Shown here: positions 1-12,983 of the stretch, in pieces | How the letters are laid out: the number at the start of each line of letters is the position of its first letter | How positions within the stretch are numbered: position 1 is the first letter of the stretch | NCBI RefSeq assembly: GCF_026914265.1 | Contig: NC_069132.1 | Coordinates: 30,250,932-30,314,931, forward strand | Source of the DNA: Mya arenaria | Taxonomy: Eukaryota > Mollusca > Bivalvia > Myida > Myidae | Direction of reading: 5' to 3' | Length of the DNA stretch: 64,000 bases | Notes under the pieces: generated by a model | Told to the model about the DNA's origin: nothing | The model's input: the letters and a program-made list of their open reading frames with translations, nothing else | Databases searched by the model: none | Made by a program: the position numbers and the translations under genes

Positions 1-2600
1 TTACTCAGGTGATGTTCCCATAAGGGACCCGCAGACACCACAGGCTACTTCCAAAGCTTGTGATACAGTGACAGGATGTGACATCAAAATGGATTTTAAT
101 GACCCTGTTCAATTTATGGCCACTTATGAGCGTCGTAACGAATGTAACGTGAATGATGGTCACACGGGCGGCGCAGAACGGCATACTTACGTGATTCTGT
201 CGATGAGACTTCAAACATACTCCAGAGATAGCCACAAGCATTACCGATGGACATTTAACCACAGTGAAAAAGCGCTCTACAACGCATTTTTATTTATATA
301 ATACGTCTGGGACTGTGCAAAACATATATCCAAAAATACCAGTCTTCAAACGTTTACCAACGTTCGGATGTTTTCTGTACGTAATGCATCAAACAGTGTT
401 ATTATTCGCCACAATGTTGGGGCAGATGACGCTAGTAATTTAATTTTGGACGGACCATGTAACATGCAAACAATGGTTCACGCGACCAACCGGTCTTGTC
501 GGCGAGGCCGTCGTCATCCTGGGTGTCTTAACCGGATCATCAACCCTCCCCCCATCCACACACGCACGCACGCACGCACACACACACACACACTCGCACA
601 CACCGGGAACAAGATTATTAAGCATCGTAAAATATAACCTAAGAATACATCGTTAGAAGCGCGTGCTCGTAGCTATTAAATCAGGAAGTGGTAACAGTCT
701 GAAGTAATTGCCTTGAACAGATGGACACACTTACGAACTATCAGCATGACTAGTTTAAAATGACTGCAAACAATATTAATGTTTGTTTGTGTGTTTAAAG
801 AATTTAAATATCATGCACGGAAATGTGACTAGGTCTTTTCCGATGCAACTTACCTGGTTGACACTCTCGTGCATCATAGCTTAGATTTTTTCGGAGTATT
901 TTTATTGGCTGGTAAACGAACCGTTCAAACGAAAAATTAAATCATCAATAAAACGAAATACCCATCTTGTGATTAAATTTGACACTTATCTTACCATGTC
1001 TGAAGGCGTTGATGGCGTCTGTATTAAGCTGTGTTATTTTATCAGCATATGTAACAGTGGTATGTGCCCGGACGCACCCGGATACATCGAACCCACTGAC
1101 GTCAAAAATAATGTAAACAAGTTTTTTACATGTGTATGTGCTGTGATCTCATAGTGTTTGTATGGCTGCGAGCTGTGTTAAAACAACCGTCATCAGATAG
1201 AAAGAGCGCATATAGATATATGTGACAATCATTGCGTGAAAACAGTAAACAGAAAATCCACGTGGTGAAAGTGAATTGTCGCCCTATTGATCAGTGTGCT
1301 TATGAATAAAACTCACACAACTCCTTCCATAGTTCCGAGAACCCTCACCTATCTTCACTGGTTTAATATAAGGACCCCATTGGAAATAAGTTGAATAACT
1401 TGAATGGGTTATCCTGTGTTATATATTTGTCACATTGAATTAAATCTTTATTAACGCACGTATGTATCCAAAGCATTCTAATGATGTTGTGCTTTAGTAT
1501 AGATATCATCACTAATACTTTGTTAATCAGTCTGTGTTATAACTTTATGAGATATTTGTTTTGTTACTATGACAAATATATATGCACGAATAAATCTATC
1601 TATCTACTGTATCGCATGTTCACGTGCGTTATGTACATTACAGCAACAAGTGAATTAAGTACACTTAAATAACACTCACCGTTTTTTTGGCTGAAATATT
1701 TTTTTGTGAATAGACTGCCTAATCTCATGTTTGATTTAAAGTGAAGCATGACAGTACATTAAATGGTTTTGTAACTCGGATGGGAAGTCTGATCAATCGA
1801 TGCATACAATTTATAACTCTAGCTGCAAGAGGGCAGAGAAATATCAATGTTTGGCTTTATGTTGCTAAAATCATGTGCAGCATGTGCAAATAATATTTTA
1901 TAAAGCTGTTTTAACCTGGAATGTTGTGGTTATGCACACTATGCTTAACGAGTTATTTCGTGTGTTTTTGGTTAGATTTGCATTAATGTGCTTGCAGGCT
2001 GATCTGTGGTCTTTACCTATGTGTTTAATTTATTTGTATAACTCATTAAATCTGTATAATATGATTATTATTCTGTTTTGTCGTATTGATTATTATGATA
2101 ATAACTAGATTTCCTTTTGTACATTTAATGTAACATTTGATGTTTGTTTAATCTCTTCAATTATGGAGGAACAAAAAGTATCTATATAAATTATGTATCT
2201 TCATTATCATGTAGGAATAAAGGAATCTATACACAAATATTAGCCTGTATATGTGTTATTTTCAATTAATAGCTACGTGGCCATATAATTTAAAAAGCGA
2301 CGAATATGGCAGAAATGTGCACATGATGGTCTCCATGAGGGCATAAGGGTGCTTCCAAGGTGCAACAGCCATTCCTCAACTCTTCAGCTAAAACCCAACT
2401 GTCGATATTCCATGAAAAGAAATCCATTCCTGGGTGATAACCAGTGCTAATCATTGACAAATCTCAGAAGGATAGCACGGCCACCCAAGCCCTTTTGATC
2501 CAGAGTTAGTCCATATAAACAGCTGCTTCAGAGTCTTTGACGATTTTTGATTTGGCAACTCTACGTTTAGGGAACAAATGAATATCCAAATGTTAAAAAC
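1..2600. other. Stretch without recognisable gene
   Basis: I see no coding region with recognisable protein similarity here. The stretch is AT-rich and holds a CA/CACG microsatellite near 556-603 and a perfect cAMP-response-like palindrome TGACGTCA at 1097-1104. Short open frames exist but none shows domain motifs or convincing splice-bounded coding character. Missing 3' exons of the carboxypeptidase at 2714-3317 (minus) would be expected on this side, but I could not identify one. Confidence 0.5.
556..603. repeat. CA/CACG microsatellite
   Basis: A run of CACG and CA dinucleotide units reads directly from the sequence. It is a simple repeat and likely polymorphic in length. Confidence 0.85.
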
Positions 2601-2713
2601 AGTTCACTAAATTCACTAAACGCGCATTATTGTGGCTAATCCAGAGTCTGATATGCTAGCCACTCGGCCATCATAGCCAAAAATCCTACTTTTGATTAGT
2701 GTTTGGGACTCAC

Positions 2714-3317
2714 CTGAGAATGCAAATGGCCCCCTGTATTCTTCATCTGTCTTGTCCGCTGAGCTTCCTTTCCCTCCAAACTCCCATTCAAAGTTTCTGT
2801 TGATATCAACACCATTTGCTGTACCTCTCCAACAAAAATTCTTAGTCTGCTCAACATGCAATCTTCCATCAGGATTGGCGATAACAATTACATAGACATC
2901 AAAGTCTTTCAAATCAATATCTTGTTCATTTTTACTTTGCAAAATTATGTTTAGGAAATAAAACAAGGACTCAATTGGCAGAAATTCACGGGCATGTTCT
3001 CCAAAAGACAACAAAATTTTCACAGTTTCGGAGTTGTTTGAATAAGGATTAGCACCAATATGCACCACATGTTGAGAATTGCCATCACGGGATAAGTACA
3101 GTTCTGAAAGATCTTGAATAATATTACTGTGTTCTTTAATAAGGTTTTGCATTACTGAATTTATTGATGAAAGATTATGATAAATACCATAATTTGGAGT
3201 GTATTTTTCTCTCTGTGGTCTAACATCATAAGACAAAACTTGTTTTATATCCAAATAAATCCACAAATGTACTATGATTGTCATGAAACCACAAAAATGT
3301 TCATTTTGTTTCATCAT
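2714..3317 (-). CDS. M14 zinc carboxypeptidase, 5' exon only (partial)
   Basis: The exon encodes about 201 residues of a metallocarboxypeptidase, an enzyme family that removes C-terminal amino acids using one zinc ion. The start chosen is the ATG at 3317 (a second ATG follows at once). It precedes a hydrophobic stretch (FMTIIVHLWIYL) that could act as a signal peptide. Family landmarks are visible in order: GEHARE (zinc ligands His and Glu plus the substrate-binding Arg), NPDGR, and GVDINRNF (Asn-Arg pair that binds the substrate carboxylate), then YRGPFAFSG. The exon stops at a good donor (CAG|GTGAGT, intron from 2713 down), leaving phase 1. The third zinc ligand His and the catalytic Glu should lie in later exons. 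I could not find these between 1 and 2700, so they may lie beyond the window edge or be lost. It may be a partial gene or a relic; the reading frame itself is intact. Confidence 0.7.
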
Positions 3318-3399
3318 GCCTAGTCTGAAGTCAGTAACTATGTGCAAGATTTTAAGTCGATACTCCAATCCATTCAGCACATTATAAAACTTATGGCTA

Positions 3400-5060
3400 T
3401 ATTTTTAACATGCTGAGCTGGCATGGCATAATTTCACAGTTCAAAAGGCATGAATTTCAAGCTTCCTGATTTTAAGATACAAATAATCAAAATATCAGTA
3501 TGTGGTCTTGTGGTTAGACTGTCCATTTTATGTTTACTTTCTTCTGTATTTAACATATCTAAAAGTTGTCATAAACAATTAACAACATATATTTGTAAAA
3601 CGCACTATTCCTATTGAATCTGCATTGATCAATTTATTGTCAAATTGACTTAACATCTATACTTTTACATTTAAATATACGTGACAGTTGTTGTAACCTG
3701 TGCACTTCAAGTTCAGGATTGTTTACATGTTTGGCCATGCTTGATTACTCTTATTCGATTAAAACTAAAGGTTACAATATACTATACGTATATATCTGCA
3801 ACAACGCAGTGGTCTCCCCTGGCGTGAGATTAATAAGGAACCATTTATACCATTCCTGTGTGATAACAAGTATAAATAATTAATTTCAAAGTTGGGGATC
3901 AGTCATGGGATTCTGATCCGATGGCTGATAGGCTTATCATTCAGTCATCACCAACAATTAAAAGAATGTGAATGTCTAGAACATGTACATGCAGTTCCTT
4001 TGCTCCACTCAATTAAATAGAGAAACTTGAATATTCTGAGCATTTTATTATAAGAGACTGTCATATACCAATAGCAAATACTGCTACACACTGGCATTTT
4101 ACATCCAACTCAAATTGCGCACTAACGGCATACATCAGTCTACATAAACAACAAATAAAAATATGCCAAAGATGACGTAAATTACATAGAATTGTATCAT
4201 GAAGATGATAAATATACAGATGTAAATGTGTGGCAAATGTCTAAGCTGATTTTATCTATGCAGTTACATATTGTATACATTTTGGCTTGAAGCCTCTTCT
4301 AATTTAGGATTAATTTAGGACATATATAATCCAGTACATGTACATAAAATCAATAACTGTATAAAACAATGAATCGAGAAAAAGGCATTTCTTCACATAA
4401 TTTTCGGGTTAATATAAAAGAGCAGTAATTAGCAAATGTAATTAAAAAGTAATTGACACACATTGAAATTTTCACTTAGTTTTATGAATCATTTTAACAT
4501 TTTCTCATTTAAGTGTACATGATATTATGAACATAATTATAATGAAAAAAAATAATCTATAAAATCATTACAATCTATTATAATATATATATTTAAGAGA
4601 AAAAATCACACACTATGACAAAACAATATGACTACATCATAAAATCTAGATAAAAGAATTTCAATCATAAAACATGTCCAGATATATTCTGTACAGAAAG
4701 GGCTTTTTAGACTTATAACATATCACAGGCAAAGACGACAGTATGATAAATGAATATTACAAGGAAAAATATCAAAGGCAGGGTAGAAAATGCACAAAGC
4801 AACAGAATCATATTCAAATAACAATAAACATATTTAATCCCTAATATCTCTTCGACAATCAACCTATATTACAAACATGTAATTTTTTGTGTCTAACAAA
4901 TCTGACATGCAACTAGTATTCCGCAAAATGGATGTGTCACCTGTCATGAGGTAATGGCCAGTATGACCTTGGCCTTTGACCTACAAACCACTTATAGGGG
5001 TCATTTACAGACCATGATGAATGTGAATATACCAAGTGGAAAGACTCATGAGCCCAACAA
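3400..5060. other. AT-rich intergenic stretch
   Basis: I see no gene here. A short segment near 4940-5060 carries a weak copy of the GACCTTGGCCTTTGACC repeat core found elsewhere in the window. Confidence 0.5.
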
Positions 5061-5063
5061 GTC

Positions 5064-5393
5064 ATTAAAGATGCACTCTCACAGAATGACAGTTTTGACA
5101 TTATATTATTTTTTTGTTTCAGAATCAATTATTTTGGTACCAATGCCTTCAATTCAGTCATATGACATAACTCACAACAGAAATGATCTCAATTGGTCGA
5201 AAAACAGCTGAAAAATTAAACTTTCTTAAAGCATTACAAACTTTTAGCCATAAAACATCTATGTTCAACGATAATTCTGAAAAACTGCAATCTAATAGTC
5301 TGTCTTCTAATATCACTGGATTCATGACTTTAATGCAAAAAAATGCTCATTCCAAGACGTAAAAGATAAAAAAGGTCAATCTTAGAAAGTGCA
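5064..5393. mobile_element. Candidate MITE with imperfect terminal inverted repeats
   Basis: The left end (TTAAAGATGCACTCTCACAG) and the reverse complement of the right end (TTAAAACTGCACTTTCTAAG) agree at most positions over about 26 bp. No coding capacity is seen. The target duplication is not clear, so the exact ends are uncertain. Confidence 0.4.
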
Positions 5394-5789
5394 GTTTTAA
5401 AAAGTTATAAATCAGAAATGAAAGGATGACGCCTACGCAAAACAAAGTAATCCCTGTGTATCTCATGCTTCCATGATTATATTAATTATTAGTAATTGTA
5501 GACATCAATCTTCAAGGCTCAAAGATATGACACAATAAGTTTTCTATTAACAATTCAATGACAACTACACACATTTCACCGAACATAAACACAAACATTA
5601 ATGGAATGGCCAGTCGTGGGAAGACATTTCTACCATATTTGAACATCACGTCATTCTGTCAAACAATTATTTCACTGGAAAACAAAGTAAAATACTATTG
5701 CTGATACATGATAAAGTTAAAGAATGAAAACATTGGGCTAATTGATCAGAATTTCGTTAAATTAAACATTGTTGACCAGTGTGTGTTTA

Positions 5790-6242
5790 CCACGTGATAA
5801 ATTACGTCATATATGCTACATTGGAAGGAACCATTTTGCTTTAAATGAAGACTTAAGAGAAGATAACTTTTCTTTTACAACACCATTTTAAATGAAACAA
5901 AGGGCAGTATATGACACTTAAAGTACCCCGCCTTCATTTTATTTCGGAAGTTTGATAAGGTGATACGTTTCATCAAACACTTCAACAAACCATTTTCCAA
6001 AATATTGTTTTGACAGTGCTATGTCAGACGGCCGTATTGTGAAAGGGTTGTCAAAAGTGTTTTAAGAAAATAAACTCCCAATCAAACTCTGGTAAAAGAC
6101 CGAAGGCGGGGCTCCATAAGCGGCATAGACTGCGCTGTTTCATTTTAAATGATGAAAAAATAGGTAAGTTATCTTTGTTTAAAGTCTTCATTCGAAGCAA
6201 AATGTTGCCTTCCGATGTAGCATTTATGATGTTATCATGTGG
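5790..6242. mobile_element. Foldback MITE with ~115-bp inverted arms, TA target
   Basis: Positions 5790-5903 and 6128-6242 are long inverted copies of each other. The outermost bases are CCACGTGATAA and its complement TTATCATGTGG. The element is flanked by TA on both sides (5788-5789 and 6243-6244), which fits a Tc1/mariner-type non-autonomous element. No open reading frame of interest lies in the loop. Confidence 0.75.
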
Positions 6243-6249
6243 TATATAC

Positions 6250-9200
6250 ACACACTGTTAACTGTATCATTGTTCACTTTCAAATCTTTACTCTTGTGGA
6301 AAAATAATGGAAACACTTGTGATCTGCAGTGTTCCAAACATGTTTCAAGACAACTTTTAAAGCTGTATTTGTTTTTGCATTATTGTAAATATATTAGCAC
6401 ATCATCAAATCGATCACGGTTAAAAAATAACAATGATGTCATAAATCACATTGTTAACTTGAACCAAGTTCTGAACAATTAGCTAATTTAGTTAAATGCA
6501 CGGTTACTGCATCAAGTTCAAATTATAGGCGTTCATACTATCAATAGCAGATTGCAGTGTCAATGCAGCATGAACATTTAACAAGGAAGAATAGGTAATT
6601 GTTTTGTGTTGCTACATTAAAATCAACCCATCAGAGGTTAAATGTCAAACATTGTATTGGGCAACAAAATTGAAATGACACAATATGGTAAGTCCCTCTT
6701 TTTACACATACCACAGTACATTCAAGAGTGTGTACTGTTCATCATGCTAATATCAAAATATGTGTACATTTGTCTGTCTATCATCTATTGCACAATGATG
6801 ATTGCATGTGTCTCTCAAACAGCAATTTCAATTAATAAAGGAAACACTATAAGATTTATACACAATGGGACCCTGTTATCATTGATTGGATCGTATGGTT
6901 ATTTTCCGAATCATGCATGACCCAGTCGTAATCATATGTATTTCAAAACAAATTTGTATAAAGAAGTGGAAAGACAAATTTTTTTTTGAATTTGCAAGTG
7001 AAACTTTCAGCAACACTAATAATGGTGATAATAACATTTTATCAAACTAAAATTCTTGATTTTACAATATTTTGAAGTAAGATAATAAGCTGGCTGTAAA
7101 GTACTTAATTCATTAGCACTGTATAATGTTTACCCTGGTAGTCCAAGTCAAAGCCAATGTGTCTTCCCTAAACCTACCTCTAACTAAAAGTCTTTATGAT
7201 CTGGGCCCCATTTCCTTAAGATATCTCAGTCATACATCTCGTGATACTTAAGAGTGCTCAGGGACAACGATCAAGTTACAGGCAGAATCTATGTGACAAA
7301 TCTCCTCATGTTTCTATTATAATGCAATTTACGCCAAAAATGGGGTCATGCTTTGAAATTCATATTCTTAAGCCTTACGATCTTTACAGGAACTGGGCAC
7401 TGGGGGCTTGTTTTATAACGGATCTTAGTCGTAAGTTCAATAGTATTAATTGAGTCACATATGGCAACACTTTTTTCTCAACTTTTGTGTTCCTTTTCAA
7501 TACTTGCTGAAGTTGAATTCACACAAATATGTAGCAGAATGAGGAAAATATGACACTTAGATCATTTAAATTTACAAATAAGATCAACTTAAATCTTCAT
7601 TGAAATAGGGACCCACTGGACACTTAAACCTCAAATTATCCTAACTCAATGAGGAACAAATAAATGATCATTATTCAAAATCAATAATAATAATTTGTAC
7701 CATTTGGTCACATATCTAAGTGTTAAAACCCAGATGGTGGTCATTTTTTAGAATTTGAAATTAATTATTGATACTGTAAATATATCTATAATTCATATCC
7801 TAATTCTTTGTACCGTATATAAGTATTGTGTCAGCCAAGATTGTGACTAGAACACTTCATTTTCTATCATTCCAATAACATCCATCAATATATTGCACAA
7901 AATCATAACCATCAATAAAATTGTAACTTTCTTTAAAATATGTTGGCTGTTTACTGCCATTTCGTGATTTCAGTTTTTCACTACAACAGGCAAAATTTTT
8001 TGATCAGGCGAAAATACAAAATATTTATGGGGTGCATTTTTGCCCCGGCCACTGGGCTAATTTTTTGCCCCTTTGCCTTCTGGTAAACTTGCGCAAACTG
8101 TATCAAGTCAGACAAATCATACAGCTGCATTTTCTTGCATATCTTAAGGCAAAAATGTGCCAAGAGTTGGGTCTTTTATTTCACATTTTAGCGTGACACT
8201 TGGGTGTTTTCAAACTGCTGTTTTCGCTTTGAAATTATGAAATGGCAGAAATCAGCAACCATAACATACAATTTAAAGATAATTAGAGATACTTAACAAA
8301 AACTAAAGGTACAAGGGTCTCCTAGTGGTCTTATACTGGTACTCTATTCCAATACATTTTATTGACACAAAATAATACCCTAATGAAAAAGCTTAAGCTA
8401 ATATCTGGATAATTGCAGATCATCAGTCATATTTTAATGAAGAATTGTATTTTTCAGTTTAATTTAACCACTAGAAATCATTTTAACATGAAATATTTCA
8501 TTTTATACCTATGCAGAATGAGCGATACACACCACCTGTGTATGAAAGAGATCAGTCAAGGACATTGCATAAAAAGTAGTTAAAAATCATTCATACATAT
8601 TTATAAAAATGTTACAAACTTAAGCCGATAGATGGAAAATCTACTTCTTCAGTTAAACATCACATATCTGTACACATCATACCTATACATGTACAGAAAT
8701 GTATAAGAAATACATGTTTACTTTTCAAGCACACACATAAGGACTACCCAATTGTTTTTGTATCAACTATTTTGGATTAATCAAAGCATGATGTAAAATC
8801 TACTTCATAGATGAAGATTCACACACTATGAATATGTACAACAGATAGTATACACAATTCAAATGTTTACAAATATTAATGTTGCCATTAGAAAGGTCAT
8901 GAGAGGCTTGGAGATAAAGGCAGGTGGATAAAGGCCCAAGCAAAAAATAGTTCCAAAGAATACAGTTCACACAGCCAACACTGTTAATTCAACAACAATA
9001 GTTAACTGGAAAAGTGGAAACTCTTTGGTTTATAATATGTCATCATTTTTCATCAGGAATCTTTCTACAGTGGTTATTTGCTATTAAAGGGACTCCCCCA
9101 CAGGATTCAACTCCTTTATATATCGACCAAATCAAAGGAAACTTGAAATGAAAGCATTATACTGAAATACCACTTACATTTATACCACTGTCATTTTGTA

Positions 9201-9500
9201 CATTTAAAAAAAGATTCATGCAGTGTAACTTTTGGAAAAAAATAAGTTGCTACAAAAGGCCATTCTGTTCCCTTAAATATGACTTCAAGGTTAAGTATTT
9301 TCTTAAGAGATAGTTATTATGGCATGTCAAAATTGGCAACCCTGCACACTTTGTACTGTATAGCCCTTAGTAACAATACTGTAAATGGAATGATTCTATT
9401 AGGCTAAATCAACAAATGTCTCCTTAATTGAGACTGCCAGTTGCTGTTCGGTGCTTTTAATAAAAGTAGGTAAAATAAAATAAATCCATTTTAACAACAT
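6250..9500. other. Intergenic stretch, nothing recognised
   Basis: The sequence is AT-rich without convincing exons, RNA genes or long repeats. Short open frames are present but look random in composition. Confidence 0.5.
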
Positions 9501-9504
9501 TTAA

Positions 9505-11575
9505 AACAAGAGGCACATCAGTGCCTGTGCTCCACTGGCCAAAAGGTTCAAGCAAAGACCACCTAACGAACATTTTCGTCAAGTTTCATAGAAATACAAT
9601 CATCAATTTTTGAGGAGAAGTTATTTAAAAAAAATTTTTACTTTAATAGCTCTGGCTGCCATGTTGTGCAGTGGACCGAAATGATTTGGGCAATTTGAGT
9701 AAAGGAGCACCAAACAAACATTTCTGTCAAGTTTTATCGAAAAAAGGTCATCGGTTTCGACGACAAGTCGTATAAAGTTTTTTTTTATTTTTTAGCTCTG
9801 GCAGCCATGGTGTGCAGTGGACTGGAACCATTTAACAAATTTTGGTTAATGACCACCCAAGGAACATTTCTGTCAAGTTTCATCAAAATCTGATCATCGG
9901 TTAACATTTAATCTGAATAGATTATGAAGCAAATATCTAACCTGAACAAGAACTGACGAGATGTTTCACTTACACTTTTCGGCCATTTAAGTTACTAAAA
10001 ATAGCTGTTTCATAAACTTTCAGAATGTCACTTAAACGAAAATTAATGTTCAGTTTATATATACTTTCCTATGTATAAATGTAAGGTTTTTAAATTGATC
10101 TTTTTGTGAGAACTTTATGCTTATATGTTTACTCATAAATAATTATTGTTTAAAAATTATTTAAAGATGCTATACGTGAAAAATTAAGACATTATTTTTT
10201 TTTCTATTAAAGGGAGGTAATTCAGTAGTAAAATGTAATCAAAGCTATTAAAGCATGGCATTTCTTTTCTAACCATGTTGATATTATTACAGTCTATTCA
10301 AGCAAGATGTCTTTTGTTTTTACATAGTACCCATAGGTTCTGAAAAACAAGGAGCACTATTCCCAACAGAAGGATGTCACTCCCTATCACTGCATGAGCA
10401 TCATAATAAAGAAATGTTTACTCAAACTGCAAGCTGCTCAATTGAAATAGGTATTTACCTCAAGCATACAGTTTTATAATGTGGCAAAATAGTCGGACTA
10501 CTAGATTGTCATTCGGACTAGTAAAATATGCCATTATGCTAGTCCAACTGGCTAGTAGGTTAAAATGTTTTTCGTGAAGACTGCGGACGAGAAGTCCTTA
10601 AAGGTTTTTCTATTTTTAACTCTCGCAGCCATGTTGTGCAGCGGACCGGAACCATTTGGGCAATTTTGGTTAAAGGGCATCCCGATGAACATTTATGTAA
10701 AGTTTCATCAAAATCTGATAATCGGTTTCTGAGAAGATGTAGTTTAACGTTTTTTTTCTATTCTTAGCTCTGGTGCCCATGTTGTGCAGCAGACCAGAAC
10801 TGTTTGGGCTATTTTGGTTAAGGACTACCCAAGTAACATTTCTGTCAAGTTTCATTGCAATACGATCATCGGTTTCTGAGGAGAAGTCGTTTAAAGGTTT
10901 TTCTATTTTTACCTCTGGGGGCCATCTTGTGCAGTGGACCGAAACCATTGAAGCAAATTTGATAAAGGACCATCCAAGGAACATTTCTGTTAAGTTTCAT
11001 CAAAATCTGATCATCGGTTTCTGAGAAGATGTTCTTTAAAGGTTTTTCTATTTTTTTGCCCTGGCAGCCATGTTGTGCAGCGGACCGGAACCATTTGAGC
11101 AATTTTGGTTAAGGACCACCCAAGGAACAATTCTGTCAAGTTTCATCAAAATCTGCCTATCCGTTTCAGAGGAGATGTCGTTTAAAGATTTTGCTATTTT
11201 TAGCTGTGGCGGCCATATTGTGCAATGGACCAGAACCATTTGAGCAAATTTAATAAAGGACCACCCAAGGAACATTACTGTCAAGTTTCATCAAAATCTG
11301 CCGAACCGTTTCAGAGAAGATGTCGTTTAAAGATTTTGCTATTTTTAGCTCTGGCGACCATATTGTGCAATGGACCGGAACCATTTGAGCAATTTTGGTA
11401 AAGGACCACCAAAGGAACATTCCTGTGAAGTTTTGTCAAAATCGGCTTATCAGTTTCAGAGGAGATGTCGTTTAAAGTAAAAGTTTACGCACGCACGCAC
11501 GCACGCACGCACGCACTCACGACGGACAATCTGTGACGACATAAGCTCCATGGCCTTCGGCCAGTGGAGCTAAAA
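9505..11575. mobile_element. HINE/pearl-like tandem-repeat element, family 1
   Basis: The left end reads AACAAG, then a hairpin (AGGCAC-ATCA-GTGCCT, 9511-9526), then GCTCCACTGGCC (9529-9540). The right end carries the exact complement GGCCAGTGGAGC (11559-11570) followed by TAAAAA. That right repeat also folds on GCTCCATGGCC just before it, with a TTC loop. Between the ends are units of about 145 bp (9600-9900 and 10580-11480), each with motifs such as CCATGTTGTGCAG and CACCCAAGGAACAT, and a CACG microsatellite at 11489-11515. About 0.66 kb of unrelated sequence (roughly 9900-10570) interrupts the array. The design resembles Helentron-associated elements of bivalves; that class is an inference. 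Confidence 0.7.
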
Positions 11576-12326
11576 ATGTATATAATTAATAGATTAACCA
11601 ATATAAAAACTGTGAAAGAGCCTCTTTAAAAAATTTTTTTTTTTCAAATTCCGTAAATTTCAAACCTTTAACATTTTATCCATGATATGACTTCACAATA
11701 AGCTGCCTTTTACAATTAAGTAACTTCTGTCAAAATGTAATACATGTATGTATACTGTGTAATTATACATTAGCCAGTAAACAACATGAGACATTGAAAT
11801 ACCGAAAACAAAATACGCATAGAACTTTCTAAATGCCAATAATATATACGTCAACTAGAATTTAAGACATCAAGGCAATAAAAAAATAAGGTTTTACCTC
11901 ATTTGACAAAATTAGAAGTATAAAAGAAAAAGTTCAGTTTAAAAATCATCACCTCCTTTACTAGAACTTGAGAAAGAAAGTATAACATTCAAAAAGACTA
12001 AAATAATATCACAGAGAAAGCTTCAATATTTCATTCCCCTTTACTGGATTTAAAGTAATAACAATGAATGTATAGTTTAGTACATTCCGAACTATCATTG
12101 CTATGATTAAACTTTAAATGACCATTGGTCCAATGGAGTATAATGCCATAAGGTTTGCCAATAAATCTTACTCTAGAGGTCTTATCATTGTAAACAGCAT
12201 CAAAAAGAAGTGTAGCTTACAAATGAGATGCCTGTTCTTAAACCTATACATATTAAGGTCCCTTCAAAACTTTCACCACAAATACTGACGATCAGTTCAA
12301 AAATGCTTTTGGCATTATGCACAAGT

Positions 12327-12793
12327 TTTATTCGATTATAGAAGGGATGTCAAAGTCTTCATATTTAGATCAAATAACATCAAAGTTCCAATATCTTAAA
12401 GCTACAGTAATGTTAGACAAAATTGTATAATAACACTTCTAGGTGATGCATACAGTCCATCAGATGGGTGGGTTACATGTCAGGTATACCGGTACTCACA
12501 TTTACACAAACAGAAGAAGTATCAAAGCAGAACAAGAATTCAATATGTAGCACATCACTTTTAGTTATACTCCTAACAGGTAATAGTAGTAACAACCTGT
12601 TGTAACTGGTGAAACCATTATGGCGATGAAGATGCCCTAATTACCCATTGAAATGACAACAAAAGAATCTGCCGGTGTAAGCAAATACAAGGAACTGGGC
12701 AATTTAAAACTAGTAAATCCACTTGAGAGGGGGAAAATCCTGTCCCTAAACAACATCAGGACCTGACCTCTTCCTATCCCCACTCACTTCTAC
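12327..12793 (-). other. Probable 3' UTR of the ELM2-SANT gene
   Basis: The stop codon of the large minus-strand gene is at 12794-12796. The first AATAAA on the minus strand that I noted downstream is at 12332-12327. Use of that site would give a 3' UTR of about 460-490 nt. No transcript evidence is available, so the end is a guess. Confidence 0.35.
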
Positions 12794-12983
12794 TTATCCT
12801 AAATGTGATGGTCCATTGGAAACACCAGAGTAATTGGGGAAGTTTTCGTACATAGAAGCCTCCATCTTGGCGGCGGCTGCGGCCTGTTGCTTGGCTAGCT
12901 TAGCCTTCTTTTCCCTCTCTTTATCCTGATCTGGGCGGTGGATTTTCATGTGTGCACTGCGGCTCTTCACCTTTGCAAATACT
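12794..12983 (-). CDS. ELM2-SANT gene, last coding exon 23
   Basis: Residues 1874-1935 begin [18 protein letters not shown], giving the histidines (1884, 1888) of finger 6. A basic/Ala-rich helix ([19 protein letters not shown]) and a short Asn/Ser/Gly tail follow before TAA. Confidence 0.9.

Noticed and set aside
10670..11284. Overlapping frames on both strands in the 9.5-11.6 kb array
   Set aside because: They follow the 145-bp repeat period and are not conserved genes.
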